DNA of 60,336 nt from Candidatus Tenebribacter burtonii (GCA_030765625.1 JAVCCF010000076.1:1-60336); one strand, 5' to 3'; counted from the first letter of the stretch, positions 28,364-37,570 are shown. Notes: generated from the letters alone by a model not told the origin. Numbers and translations are program-made.

Positions 28364-31300
28364 ATGTATAAACGTTATCTAATTACTTTCTTACTTTTTA
28401 TATCTTTAACCCTATCTGCTATCATTATAAACGTACCTGCAGATCAACCAACCATCCAAGCTGGCATCAATGTTGCAGTAGAATCAGACACGGTACTGGT
28501 AGCACCCGGAACTTATACTGAAAGTATCAATTTCAACGGTAAAAATATTCTAGTAGCTTCATGGTATATCACAGCTGCAGATTCCAATTATATAGACCAA
28601 ACGATAATTGACGGTAACCAGACAGACAGAGTTGTTACCTTTGAGAGCGGCGAGGACACTACTGCAGTATTATGCGGCTTTACCATTCAAAATGGTGCGG
28701 CAATTGAAGGCGGTGGGATATCCTGCATTAACAATTCAAGCCCAACTCTAGATCATCTTCTCATTAAATACAATGATTCTGATAAAGGTGGTGCTATATT
28801 CAGTTCTCTTTCGTCACCAAAGCTTTTTAACTGCACAATAGCAGCGAATACATCTCAATTTGGGGGTGCTGTTTATGCAGAAGTAAATTCTCAAATAGAA
28901 GTTGTAAACTGTATTCTCTTTGGCAATACACCACAGGAAGTATATTTCTCAGATGAAGATTATCTTATACTGCAAACACTGGAAAATATGACAACCAACG
29001 AAGCAGATAGTAACATGATAACAATTGATCTGAACGAATATATAACCACAAGTACGCCTTTGGAAGATCTTACAATTGATGTAACAGCCACATTCTCTGC
29101 TATTGATTGTGAAGTTACTATTGATGAATATTTTATGCTCACAGCTGATTTCTTCCCGCAATTAGATTATGCTTATCATGTATATAATGAACTAATTCTT
29201 ACTCTCACTGTCTCTGATGGTACAACTTCGTTAGAAGAAACTGCTGTTTGGATATATCAGCCTGAATACAAAGGATTGCACGGCTATATAACCGAGCTGT
29301 ACAGCAATGAAATTGTATACGGAAGCAATGTGTTTAGTGATACTAATATTGGGAACATCCTCACGAATGCAGACAGCAGTGAGTTTATAGCCTTTTATGC
29401 AATAGCTGATACTTCCGCTAATGTATATATATTTAAAGATGGCTATTATGAAAGCCACCGCTATATTGGCGGCTGTGTGCATGAACTCAATGGTGACACC
29501 GAATTTGGCTTCACCTTTGTTCCCATAATATACGACCCTGAGTTGAATGATGATAGACACGAGTTGGCTTTTACTACAACTTTTAGATTATATGGTGAAA
29601 CTATTAGATACTATGAGCCTCCAACAATTGTTATTTGTGATTATCCTTATTATGATAATTATAATCCTAGTGCTGCAGAGGTTCAGTTGGCTGTTGATGC
29701 TGTTAATTGGTTGGATGAGTTTACTGATGATTTTTATGTTCCTGTTTTGGGTGATAGTTATATTATTGTTAATACTTTTGCTGATTGTGATTATTATTAT
29801 AGCCATGAAGGTGTTATGAGCATTTATTGGAAGCCAACACTTCCATTTTCAGGGAGTAATAGTATTACTCCTAATGCAGATTATACCATACATGACAGTC
29901 GGGTGAAAATTAAGAATGCGGCTGTTAATTTAAATATTTATATACAGGAGGTTTTTCAGGCAATGGGGCCCACTATTGACAATGGTTATTTCAATCCTAG
30001 TTCTTTTTGTGATACTACTTGCGCGATTCCTTATGAGCCTACAATTGTTGATTTGGAGTTTGGTCATAGACAACATTCTCGTATGCCAAGAAATCAATAT
30101 CATGATATAGACTGGCTAACAATACCAGGTAATAGAGACAGCAACTTTTTTGCTAAAGTATGGAGATATTTTGATGCTTCTGTTAATGGCAATAAAGTAC
30201 GTGCCAGAAAACTTATCGGCTACCAAAGAGAAAAAGGCGGTGAGATAGTAAAGATAAAACCAGAGAGTGAAACTATATTAGAAGGAGTTCAGATGGGACA
30301 TCTCATCGATCTCACTCCCAAAGAAGGTATCTCTTTCCAAACCGTAATGTGTCCCAAAAGTAAGCCAAGCGTTTTCACTTCACGCATAGAAGACAATATA
30401 CTCACTCTTAATTGGAACTCAATGGATCTAAATGTTGTAAATGCCAACAGAGAAGATAAACTTAAGAAGAGCTACTGCAATATATACATGAGTATTGGTC
30501 AGAGTCAATTTGAACTATTGGAAAGCACACTATCAGATAATTATGAGTTCGAGTTAGAGAACGATGGTGTTTACCGTTTCTATGTAAATATAGTCTATAA
30601 TGATGAAAAGATCTCAACAGATTCCGATATAATTGAAATTGCCTATCAATGTGAAGCACCAAGACGTTTCACAAAGCTTTGCAGTAAATCCACTCCCAAA
30701 CTATCCAATAAGGTCAATGAAGATAATATTCATTTGGAATGGGAGATCATGCCAACAGGTAGTTATGATAAAAATGGTGAGAGTTTTTACATGGAATATT
30801 GTAGTTCACTTATCTATGTGAGTTATGAAGGTAAAGATTACCAACTATTATATGAAACCGAAGATACAAAATATGATTTTACTCCACCGAGGAAAGGAAA
30901 TTATAACTTTTATGTTCAAGCCGTTTACAATCAGGATCAAATCACACCTCGTTCCAATCCTGCAATTATAGATTTTGGAAGAGAAGAACTTATTCTGGTC
31001 TATTCCTATGAGAATGAGATGAAGCAGAAGCATAAACAATCCCAACCCAAAGACCTCAGTCGTGAAGTAGATCTTAGCTCAATCACTATAAGTTACAGTG
31101 ACATTCAAGGTGGAGAAGCTGCCATAATTTCCAACGATATGGCAGACATTTATTGGCAGGAAGGTAATCTTGAAGAAGATCCAATGTTCGATAATGATTA
31201 TCATCTTACTGAAGGTTCCCCCTGTATAGATACTGGTGATCCTAACTCACCTCTTGATCCTAACAATACTATTTCTGATATAGGTGCATTCTATTATCCA

Positions 31301-31897
31301 GATCAGGGCATTGTTGTTGAAGAGATCTATCCTGATACTGGTGAATTAACTATCTCCGAAGGTGATTCCATCAATTTCTATATTACAGCTTATGATCCAG
31401 ATGGAGAAGAGCTTTCATACAGCTGGAAATTAGATGAGGATGAAGTGTCAACCAATAGTGGTTACACATTTTTCACCGATTACAACTCTTCTGGTGAGTA
31501 TGAAGTGACATTAGATGTAACAGATAATTTCGGAACCAGAGATAGTAGAAATGCTCTTAATTTTGTTTGGAATGTGACCGTAGAAGATATCTCATCAATA
31601 CAAGAAGAACTGCTACCAACAGTCACAGCTATCTATCAGAATGCACCTAATCCATTTAATCCAAGTACAACCATCCGCTTTGACTTAAGCAAACCTGCAG
31701 CTGTAAGTTTGGATATCTACAATACAAAAGGGCAGAAGGTTACATCTCTTGTAAACCAGCAACTTGAGAGAGGAATTCATACCTATAACTGGGAAGGAGA
31801 AGATGCAAGTGGTAAGATGGTAACCAGTGGAGTATATTTCTACAGGTTCCAGGCTGATGATCTGGTTCAGATCCGCAAAATGATGGTGCTGAAATAG
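28364..31897 (+). CDS. Beta-helix surface protein with long internal insertion and Por-type C-terminal domain
   Basis: A 1177-residue exported protein with a signal peptide (about 1-19). Residues 24-195 form a right-handed parallel beta-helix of the Pmp-like kind (TIQAGINVAVESDTVLVAPGTYTESINFNGKNI, GGGISCINNSSPTL, NCTIAANTSQFGGAVYAEVNS, VVNCILFGNTPQEVYFS). The helix signature resumes only near residue 905 (ITISYSDIQGGEAAI...EEDPMFDNDYHLTEGSPCIDTGDP). Between them lie about 700 residues with a possible cadherin-like stretch, an unrecognised Tyr/Asp-rich domain and two fibronectin III-like units with internal similarity. An Ig/PKD-like domain (about 990-1080) and a FlgD-like/Por-type sorting domain (NAPNPFNPSTT to RKMMVLK) end the protein. 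It is probably surface-exposed; a binding or adhesive role is inferred. Confidence 0.83.
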   Translation: MYKRYLITFLLFISLTLSAIIINVPADQPTIQAGINVAVESDTVLVAPGTYTESINFNGKNILVASWYITAADSNYIDQTIIDGNQTDRVVTFESGEDTTAVLCGFTIQNGAAIEGGGISCINNSSPTLDHLLIKYNDSDKGGAIFSSLSSPKLFNCTIAANTSQFGGAVYAEVNSQIEVVNCILFGNTPQEVYFSDEDYLILQTLENMTTNEADSNMITIDLNEYITTSTPLEDLTIDVTATFSAIDCEVTIDEYFMLTADFFPQLDYAYHVYNELILTLTVSDGTTSLEETAVWIYQPEYKGLHGYITELYSNEIVYGSNVFSDTNIGNILTNADSSEFIAFYAIADTSANVYIFKDGYYESHRYIGGCVHELNGDTEFGFTFVPIIYDPELNDDRHELAFTTTFRLYGETIRYYEPPTIVICDYPYYDNYNPSAAEVQLAVDAVNWLDEFTDDFYVPVLGDSYIIVNTFADCDYYYSHEGVMSIYWKPTLPFSGSNSITPNADYTIHDSRVKIKNAAVNLNIYIQEVFQAMGPTIDNGYFNPSSFCDTTCAIPYEPTIVDLEFGHRQHSRMPRNQYHDIDWLTIPGNRDSNFFAKVWRYFDASVNGNKVRARKLIGYQREKGGEIVKIKPESETILEGVQMGHLIDLTPKEGISFQTVMCPKSKPSVFTSRIEDNILTLNWNSMDLNVVNANREDKLKKSYCNIYMSIGQSQFELLESTLSDNYEFELENDGVYRFYVNIVYNDEKISTDSDIIEIAYQCEAPRRFTKLCSKSTPKLSNKVNEDNIHLEWEIMPTGSYDKNGESFYMEYCSSLIYVSYEGKDYQLLYETEDTKYDFTPPRKGNYNFYVQAVYNQDQITPRSNPAIIDFGREELILVYSYENEMKQKHKQSQPKDLSREVDLSSITISYSDIQGGEAAIISNDMADIYWQEGNLEEDPMFDNDYHLTEGSPCIDTGDPNSPLDPNNTISDIGAFYYPDQGIVVEEIYPDTGELTISEGDSINFYITAYDPDGEELSYSWKLDEDEVSTNSGYTFFTDYNSSGEYEVTLDVTDNFGTRDSRNALNFVWNVTVEDISSIQEELLPTVTAIYQNAPNPFNPSTTIRFDLSKPAAVSLDIYNTKGQKVTSLVNQQLERGIHTYNWEGEDASGKMVTSGVYFYRFQADDLVQIRKMMVLK

Positions 31898-32063
31898 AGA
31901 TTGCGTTACCTTCGAAATAGTGCATTGGCTTTACGAAGTAAAACGATGCCGGAACTCTCCTTGCCTAACAAATGGTCAAGCGAAGCAAGACCTTGCGAAT
32001 GGTGACAAATCAAAATTACCTTCCAATCATAACAGTAAATTAGAGTAAAACAGTGGAGGAACA
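31898..32063. repeat. Intergenic region with small palindromic repeats
   Basis: This 166-base gap holds TTTACGAAGTAAA (near 31930), GGTC...GACC around 31974-31992, and ACCTTGCGAATGGT at 31990-32003. The last 14-mer occurs again, identical, inside pyrC at 50447-50460. The composition is GC-richer than the neighbours. It looks like a REP-like or degenerate miniature element. GGAGG before 32064 serves the next gene. Confidence 0.55.
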
Positions 32064-32321
32064 ATGAGTTCACGAAATGAAAGTAAGTACTTATTGCCTA
32101 TAGCAGACAAGGTAATTGTAGTGTTGATTATGTTAGGATTGGTTTTAGTTATTATCCAAGGTAATCAGGAAATAAATAAATACTTTTTAAAATTAGGACA
32201 ACAAATTGGATTTCCGGTACCATTAATACTTAAATTAATAATACTGGTTTTAATTGTAATCATTTCATTAAAATTCATTTTTAGAAATTATAAAAAATTT
32301 AAAAAATATAATATAAAATAA
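32064..32321 (+). CDS. Small membrane protein of unknown function
   Basis: An 85-residue protein with two predicted transmembrane helices (about 15-33 and 51-72) and a strongly basic C-terminal tail (RNYKKFKKYNIK). GGAGG lies at proper distance before the start (GTGGAGGAACA-ATG). It is flanked upstream by the repeat region and downstream by a bidirectional terminator. No family recognised. Confidence 0.6.
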   Translation: MSSRNESKYLLPIADKVIVVLIMLGLVLVIIQGNQEINKYFLKLGQQIGFPVPLILKLIILVLIVIISLKFIFRNYKKFKKYNIK

Positions 32322-32349
32322 TTTAATAAAACTGAACGAAGAATAATAA

Positions 32350-32387
32350 AAAAGTCTTCAAGAAAAATAAGAATCCTGAAGACTTTT
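32350..32387. terminator. Bidirectional terminator between convergent genes
   Basis: AAAAGTCTTCA (32350-32360) pairs with TGAAGACTTTT (32377-32387), an 11-base-pair stem with A/T ends on both sides. It lies between the + strand small membrane protein gene and the - strand cyclophilin gene, so it can serve both. Confidence 0.75.
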
Positions 32388-32414
32388 CTACGTAAAAACT
32401 TATAAACTTCTAAA

Positions 32415-32999
32415 CTATTTAACTATTTTAACCGATTCGATTATAATATTTTCTACCGGCCAATCTTGCATTCCTGTTTTAGGATTTACTTGAGTAGGAA
32501 CAATTTTAATTGTATCTACAATATCCATTCCCTTTGTCACTTTTCCAAAAACGCAATAACCCCAACCGCTTTTTTTATCAGTATGATCAAGGAATTTATT
32601 ATCTTTCACATTGATAAAGAACTGGGAAGTTGCAGAATGCGGTTTATTGGTTCTTGCCATGGCAATTGTTCCAACCTCATTTGATAATCCATTATCAGCT
32701 TCGTTTTGAATTGGATCATAAATATCTGTTTTATGAACTCCTTCAATTGTAAATCCACCACCCTGGATCATAAAATTATTAATTACTCTATGAAATACTG
32801 TTCCGTCGAAGAATCCGTCATTTGCATATTTTAAAAAGTTTTCCACAGTTATAGGGGCTTTATCAGCATAAAGTTCTAATTCAATTGTTCCCATGTTCGT
32901 AACCATTTTTACATTTGCATTTTCATTTGCTTCTAAATTGTTCATTGTATACACTCCAATTAGTATTATTGCAATTACTACAAACAGCTTTTTTCTCAT
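32415..32999 (-). CDS. Exported cyclophilin-type peptidyl-prolyl cis-trans isomerase
   Basis: A 194-residue cyclophilin from the ATG at 32999 (MRKKLFVVIAIILIGVYTMNN), which gives a signal peptide; further upstream codons lie in the preceding gene. Family motifs: VTNMGTIELELYADKAPITVENFLKYA, FHRVINNFMIQGGG, GTIAMARTNKPHSATSQFFINVKDN and GYCVFGKVTKGMDIVD. The active-site FHRV...Q and the SQFFI segment are intact. The predicted location is the periplasm, where it assists folding of exported proteins. It starts 1 base after the stop of the phosphoesterase gene, so the two are coupled. Confidence 0.92.
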   Translation of the reverse strand: MRKKLFVVIAIILIGVYTMNNLEANENANVKMVTNMGTIELELYADKAPITVENFLKYANDGFFDGTVFHRVINNFMIQGGGFTIEGVHKTDIYDPIQNEADNGLSNEVGTIAMARTNKPHSATSQFFINVKDNKFLDHTDKKSGWGYCVFGKVTKGMDIVDTIKIVPTQVNPKTGMQDWPVENIIIESVKIVK

Positions 33000-33000
33000 T

Positions 33001-33735
33001 TTAATCACTCTCCTTTTTATATTTATGTAATTTAATTTTTCCATTTTTCATTGTTAGATATGAATCATTGTTTATCCAATCTCCGGCATTTGCATAAATA
33101 CCGTTGTCATATCTTTCAATTTTAGGAATGTGCGAATGTCCGAGGATAACCAGATCTGTCTCTTTTAGTTTCTTTTTTGCAAATTGGATGAGTCCCTTTT
33201 CGCGTTTATTCAAAGTATCATCTGCTGTCTGCTGCTTTCTGCTTGATCTGCTCATTTTCTTGCCAATGCTCAAAGCAATGTCTGGGTGCAGATTCCCAAA
33301 TATCCACATGAAAAATTTATTGCGTATCATCCTGCGGAATACTTGATAACGAAGATCGTTTGATGTATATCTATCTCCATGAGAAACAAAAATATTTACT
33401 CCATCGATTGTTTCACAGAAATCATTTTTAAATACTTCAATTCCTATTGTGTCAGTAAGGAAATTCTTAAACCAGAAATCATGATTACCAGCTATAAATA
33501 AGATTCTTACACCACGCTCCCTTAATTCATGCAGTTTAACTAGTAACGGAAAATATCCTTTAATGATGAATTTTTCCCATACAAACCAGAGATCAAAAAT
33601 ATCTCCATTTAAAATTAATAGATCAGCATCATCTTTTATACTATCTAAAAAATTTATTACTTTATTTCTACGTTCTTTATCTTCTGCATTTTCTTCAAAT
33701 TTCAAATGAAAATCAGAAGCAATATAAACATTCAT
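33001..33735 (-). CDS. LpxH-like UDP-2,3-diacylglucosamine hydrolase / metallophosphoesterase
   Basis: A 244-residue calcineurin-like metallophosphoesterase. The metal ligand motifs are all present: DFHL (residues 8-11, normally DxH), NGDIFDLW, GNHDFW, SHGDRY and LGHSHIPKIERYDNGIYANAGDW. The pattern NGDIFDLWF and the long helical insert with basic residues match the LpxH family of lipid A synthesis, which cleaves UDP-2,3-diacylglucosamine to lipid X at the membrane. Other metallophosphoesterases of this type exist, so the substrate is probable, not certain. The Kdo and Lpt genes nearby make a lipid A role credible. Middle gene of a three-gene minus-strand unit. Confidence 0.78.
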   Translation of the reverse strand: MNVYIASDFHLKFEENAEDKERRNKVINFLDSIKDDADLLILNGDIFDLWFVWEKFIIKGYFPLLVKLHELRERGVRILFIAGNHDFWFKNFLTDTIGIEVFKNDFCETIDGVNIFVSHGDRYTSNDLRYQVFRRMIRNKFFMWIFGNLHPDIALSIGKKMSRSSRKQQTADDTLNKREKGLIQFAKKKLKETDLVILGHSHIPKIERYDNGIYANAGDWINNDSYLTMKNGKIKLHKYKKESD

Positions 33736-33750
33736 AGCTTTTACCTTTTC

Positions 33751-34401
33751 TCAATTCGTCATAATATAATAAAACAAGTTTGCTCCGAACCTAAAAGCTT
33801 GTTCTTTTATATTTTCCGGATCATCATGAACATTGCTCCAACCATCAGAAATATTGGATTCATAAGTATAGAGAAGCATCAATTGTCCATTATCATCAAA
33901 AATTCCAAATGCTTGCGGTCTTTCATCATTATGCTTATGGATTTTTGGAAGTCCGTTTGGAAAATTAAAATAGCAATGGAATATATTATGACTAACCGGC
34001 AATTCAACCAGGTCTTTTTCGGGAAATATTTTTTGGATTTCAGACCGGAAAGATTTATCTAAACCATAATCGTCATCAACATAAAGAAACCCGCCTCGTT
34101 CCAAATAAGTTCTGATATTTTCAGTTTCTTTATTATTAAAGTTAACTGTACCGTGTCCTGTCATAAAAATAAATGGATAATCAAAAAGTTTAGAATCATC
34201 AGGGTTGACAATTGCCTCAATTTTAGAGAAATCAGTATGCAATGTATTATTTAGATATACTACGATATTCGGGATTGTATCTTGATCGTTATACCAATCA
34301 CCACCACCTTTATAATGCAGTCTGGCTATTTGATACTCTGATTCAAGAGCATTCAGAATGCCAAAAACGAATACGATAATTACCAATAATATATTTCTCA
34401 T
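33751..34401 (-). CDS. Exported DUF4159 domain protein
   Basis: A 216-residue protein with a signal peptide (MRNILLVIIVFVFGILNALE). Recognisable DUF4159 motifs: RLHYKGGGDWYNDQDTIPN, FIFMTGHGTVNFNNKE, RTYLERGGFLYVDDDYGLD and LPVSHNIFHCYFNFPNGLPKIH. The fold is related to the glutamine amidotransferase-like/flavodoxin-like proteins; its biochemical function is not known. It is the first gene of the unit with the LpxH-like and cyclophilin genes, 15 bases before the former. No strong ribosome binding site is visible at its ATG. The divergent kdsA gene begins 163 bases away. Confidence 0.82.
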   Translation of the reverse strand: MRNILLVIIVFVFGILNALESEYQIARLHYKGGGDWYNDQDTIPNIVVYLNNTLHTDFSKIEAIVNPDDSKLFDYPFIFMTGHGTVNFNNKETENIRTYLERGGFLYVDDDYGLDKSFRSEIQKIFPEKDLVELPVSHNIFHCYFNFPNGLPKIHKHNDERPQAFGIFDDNGQLMLLYTYESNISDGWSNVHDDPENIKEQAFRFGANLFYYIMTN

Positions 34402-34564
34402 AATTTATATATAAAAGTGATAAATTTTACCTTAAGAAATAAGGCAAGCAAAAAAAATCTGGACACATTAATTTGTGACTTTCAGTTGTCATTTATTGTT
34501 AAATAATTAATAATAAATTTGGTAGATTAAACTTTTAATAATTGATCTACTTTTTGGAGATAAA

Positions 34565-35368
34565 ATGGAGCTTTATAAAGAACTTCGCAGTTGTGATAAA
34601 TTCTTTCTTATTGCTGGTCCGTGTGTGATTGAAGATGAAAAATTAATGATGCAAATTGCGAAGAAATTGGTTGAACTGACTCGTAAAAGAGGAATTCCGT
34701 TAATTTTTAAATCATCATACAAAAAAGCAAATAGAACTTCGATCGAATCTCCAACAGGTCCCGGAATAAAAAAAGGTCTTGAAATTCTATTAAAAATTAA
34801 GAGAAAGTTTAATGTCCCGATCTTAACAGATATACATGAAATAAGTGAAGCTAAAAAAGCTGCAGAAGTGGCAGATATTCTGCAAATACCGGCTTTTTTA
34901 TCGAGGCAATCTGATCTCATTTTTGCGGCAGCAAAAACAGGTAAAATAGTTAATATTAAGAAAGGGCAATTCATGGCTCCCGAGGATATGAAAAATGCGG
35001 CAGAAAAGATATTTGCCGCAAAAAATAAAAATATCCTTTTAACAGAGCGTGGAACAAGTTTTGGTTATCATAATTTAGTGGTAGATTTTCGCAGTTTTGC
35101 AATTATGAAACAGCTTGGTTATCCGATAATTTACGATGTTACACACAGTCTGCAAAAACCTTCCCAAAATAATACTTCAGGCGGGACTCCGCAATATGCA
35201 AAAATGATGGCAAAAGCAGCACTGGCTACCGGTATGGTTGATGGGCTTTTTATTGAAACACATCCAAATCCGGCAGAAGCATTGAGTGACGCAAGTTCTA
35301 TGCTGCCGTTAGATAAGCTTCTGGAACTACTTGATGCTTGCATAAAAATAAAAGATAATGAGGAATAA
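34565..35368 (+). CDS. kdsA: 3-deoxy-8-phosphooctulonate (Kdo-8-P) synthase
   Basis: A 267-residue enzyme that condenses PEP with D-arabinose 5-phosphate to Kdo-8-phosphate, the first step in making the LPS inner-core sugar Kdo. Motifs: FFLIAGPCVIED, FKSSYKKANRTS, GPGIKKGLEIL, LTDIHE, LQIPAFLSRQSDL, NIKKGQFMAPEDM, LTERGTSFGYHNLVVDFR, YDVTHSLQKPS and ETHPNPAEALSDASSMLPL. Length is normal. TTGGAGATAAA precedes the start. kdsC begins at the base after its stop. Confidence 0.97.
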   Translation: MELYKELRSCDKFFLIAGPCVIEDEKLMMQIAKKLVELTRKRGIPLIFKSSYKKANRTSIESPTGPGIKKGLEILLKIKRKFNVPILTDIHEISEAKKAAEVADILQIPAFLSRQSDLIFAAAKTGKIVNIKKGQFMAPEDMKNAAEKIFAAKNKNILLTERGTSFGYHNLVVDFRSFAIMKQLGYPIIYDVTHSLQKPSQNNTSGGTPQYAKMMAKAALATGMVDGLFIETHPNPAEALSDASSMLPLDKLLELLDACIKIKDNEE

Positions 35369-35893
35369 ATGGACTACAGTAAAATCAAATTGATCATCTT
35401 AGATAACGATGGTGTTCTTAGTGATGGGAAAATAATCTATGATAACAATAAATTGGAATCTAAGAATTTTGACGCAAAAGACGGATTAGGAATAAAACTA
35501 TTGCAATTTAGCGATATTAAGCTGGCGATCATAACCGGTAGAAGTTCTAAAATTGTTGAACAAAGATGTGATGATCTTCAAATAAAAATGCTCTTTCAGG
35601 GTGTTAGAAATAAATTGCAAAAAACTACTGAATTACTGAACGAAATAAATCTTGATTGGGAAAATGTGGCATATTTAGGAGATGATTGGAATGATTTTCC
35701 GGTTATGGAAAAATGTAATATTTCAGCAACTCCAGCAGATGCATTCGATGATATAAAAAGCAGGGTAGATCTTGTTACAAAGCGCAGCGGTGGGAAAGGT
35801 GCAGTTAGAGAATTTATAGAACTCATCTTGAAAGAACAGGGAAAATATGAAGAAAGTTTGCAAAAACTTCTTGATCATCTTAAGTCTCAGTAG
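35369..35893 (+). CDS. kdsC: Kdo-8-phosphate phosphatase (HAD family)
   Basis: A 174-residue HAD phosphatase of the KdsC type, removing phosphate from Kdo-8-P. The catalytic motif is D12-x-D14 (ILDNDGVLSDG), followed by DAKDGLGIKLL, the motif II Thr in AIITGRSS and the metal motif GDDWNDFPVM. It starts directly on the base after the kdsA stop (GAGGAATAA-ATG), consistent with tight coupling. Its last 47 bases are shared, in another frame, with the start of lptC. Confidence 0.94.
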   Translation: MDYSKIKLIILDNDGVLSDGKIIYDNNKLESKNFDAKDGLGIKLLQFSDIKLAIITGRSSKIVEQRCDDLQIKMLFQGVRNKLQKTTELLNEINLDWENVAYLGDDWNDFPVMEKCNISATPADAFDDIKSRVDLVTKRSGGKGAVREFIELILKEQGKYEESLQKLLDHLKSQ

Positions 35894-36398
35894 CATTTTT
35901 CTGTTTTCTTGTACTGGAAAAGATGAAGCTTCCAACAGGCTAATAATTAGTGAGATACCAGATGAACAAGCAGATTCGATCAAGATTATTTCTACAACTG
36001 AAGATGTGATTGATTATGAATTAACAGCAGTCCATTATTACAAATATTATAAAACAAAACAAACTTTTGCTGATACTGTATTCGTTACTTTTTTCAATGA
36101 GGACAGCTCTGTAAAATCTACTTTGGAATGCAATAAAGCCAAAGTTGATGATACAAAAAATACATTAACTGGAATTGGTGATGTTGTGGTAGTAAGTGAA
36201 AATGGAATAATGAAAGCTCCATTAATAGTTATAGACAAGAACTCAAATACGTTAAATGCAAAAAATGGTGTCGTTTTGATAAGAGAAGATAATATTCTAA
36301 AAGGTGAGGAAATGGAATCCGACATGGATCTTGATAGGGTAGTTATCACAAAAGTATCAGCTGAAGGGAAATTGAATAAAGATGAAGTCAGTTGGTAG
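35847..36398 (+). CDS. lptC: LPS export protein LptC-like (lipoprotein form)
   Basis: A 183-residue protein with an N-terminal signal ending in a lipobox-like site (SSIFLFSC-TG). It is probably anchored in the membrane as a lipoprotein, unlike the single-helix anchor of the E. coli protein. The following domain matches LptC/OstA-type beta-jellyroll sequence (DYELTAVHYYKYYKTKQTFADTVFVTFFNEDSSVKSTLECNKAKVDDTKNTLTGIGDVVVVSENG...LNAKNGVVLI). Role: takes LPS from the LptB2FG transporter to LptA. The start overlaps kdsC by 47 bases; no later in-frame ATG retains the signal peptide. It overlaps lptA by 17 bases. Confidence 0.85.
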   Translation: MKKVCKNFLIILSLSSIFLFSCTGKDEASNRLIISEIPDEQADSIKIISTTEDVIDYELTAVHYYKYYKTKQTFADTVFVTFFNEDSSVKSTLECNKAKVDDTKNTLTGIGDVVVVSENGIMKAPLIVIDKNSNTLNAKNGVVLIREDNILKGEEMESDMDLDRVVITKVSAEGKLNKDEVSW

Positions 36399-37482
36399 AT
36401 TAGTTACATTATATATTATTTCAATAATTCTTACAATGGTTCAACCACTTTATCCCGAGCAAGAACTACGCTCTTATAAATTGATAAATGCTGATAAATT
36501 AATAATAAATAAAATAGAGGATGAATACATCTCAAATTTGTTGGGGAACGTACATTTTTTCTACGGTGAAACTGAGTTCTTCTGTGATAAAGCAGATATA
36601 TTTGAAATACAGAAGATAGTACGTATGCAAGGGAATGTGAGAGTAAATGAAGATACATTAAACTTGCAAGCAGGTAATGTCGATTACTTCCGCAAAACAG
36701 AACGTTTATTCCTAAGGGGAGATGTATTAACAACTGAGACTCACAGCGATTCAACCATAAGAACATTTGAAGCAGATGAAGTGGAATATTTCCGAAATTC
36801 AAGAGAACTTATTGCTAAAGAAAATGTAATCACTTATGATGAACGGGAAAGTATACATGGAACTTGTGGAGAGTTAAAATATTATTTGAATGAGGGTTAT
36901 GGTTACTTAATGAAAAAGCCTATACTCTCAATAGCTGGTAAAGATACTATCTCCATATCTGCCGAAAAGATCGAATATCTTAAGAACTATAAAAAAGTTG
37001 CTGCTACTTTTAATGTACAAACTTTCTCAAAAGATTTTATTATGAGCAGTGACTTTCTTTTATATTTTTCTGAAGAAGAAAAAGCTGTATATTTAGGTGA
37101 ACCAAAATTTAATTCAGGTCTGGCAGATGCAACTGCAAAGGAATTCCAAATATTCTTTGAAGATCAAAAAATAAAGAAAGCTATATTACAAGATTCTTGT
37201 TATGTACATTTTTCTGAAGTAGAAAATCAACCAAAAAAGAGTTGGGCAATTGGTGATCTAATGGAATTCAATTTTAATTATGGGAAAATTGTTTTCTGTG
37301 AAGCTAAGGGGAATGTTAGTTCCTATTTTCTGCAGGAAACCACTAAAAATAGAAATTTCTCAGCAAATAATACCAAAGGCGAACATCTGATTTTAGAAAT
37401 AGACGATCAAAATAAAATTAAAAGAATTTCAGTAAAAGATAAAGTTGCAGGGATCTATAAATTTGAACATAAAAACTGGTAG
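36382..37482 (+). CDS. lptA: OstA/LptA-like LPS transport protein
   Basis: A 366-residue exported protein with an N-terminal signal segment (about 1-24). The rest consists of OstA-type repeated strands: YISNLLGNVHFFYGETEFFCDKADIF, VRMQGNVRVNEDTLNLQAGNVDYF, LRGDVLTTE and REGLI-like units. It is about twice the length of E. coli LptA, as is common for OstA-domain proteins outside Proteobacteria. It is expected to form the periplasmic bridge that carries LPS to the outer membrane. The overlap with lptC and the following lptB support this. Confidence 0.85.
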   Translation: MKSVGRLVTLYIISIILTMVQPLYPEQELRSYKLINADKLIINKIEDEYISNLLGNVHFFYGETEFFCDKADIFEIQKIVRMQGNVRVNEDTLNLQAGNVDYFRKTERLFLRGDVLTTETHSDSTIRTFEADEVEYFRNSRELIAKENVITYDERESIHGTCGELKYYLNEGYGYLMKKPILSIAGKDTISISAEKIEYLKNYKKVAATFNVQTFSKDFIMSSDFLLYFSEEEKAVYLGEPKFNSGLADATAKEFQIFFEDQKIKKAILQDSCYVHFSEVENQPKKSWAIGDLMEFNFNYGKIVFCEAKGNVSSYFLQETTKNRNFSANNTKGEHLILEIDDQNKIKRISVKDKVAGIYKFEHKNW

Positions 37483-37570
37483 AAAACCTTAACTAAATAT
37501 AAAAAAACATTTTAGATTAGTCGTCAAAGCATATTCTATTCCAAATATGAATTTTAATCATAACATTCGC

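Noticed and set aside
29547-29819. 90-codon open frame on the + strand inside the beta-helix gene
   Set aside because: Out-of-frame shadow caused by the TAT/GAT/GTT-rich composition of this stretch; no start signal and low complexity.
33000-33044. 15-residue N-terminal extension of the cyclophilin
   Set aside because: It lies in the phosphoesterase gene and would spoil the signal peptide that begins at the ATG at 32999.
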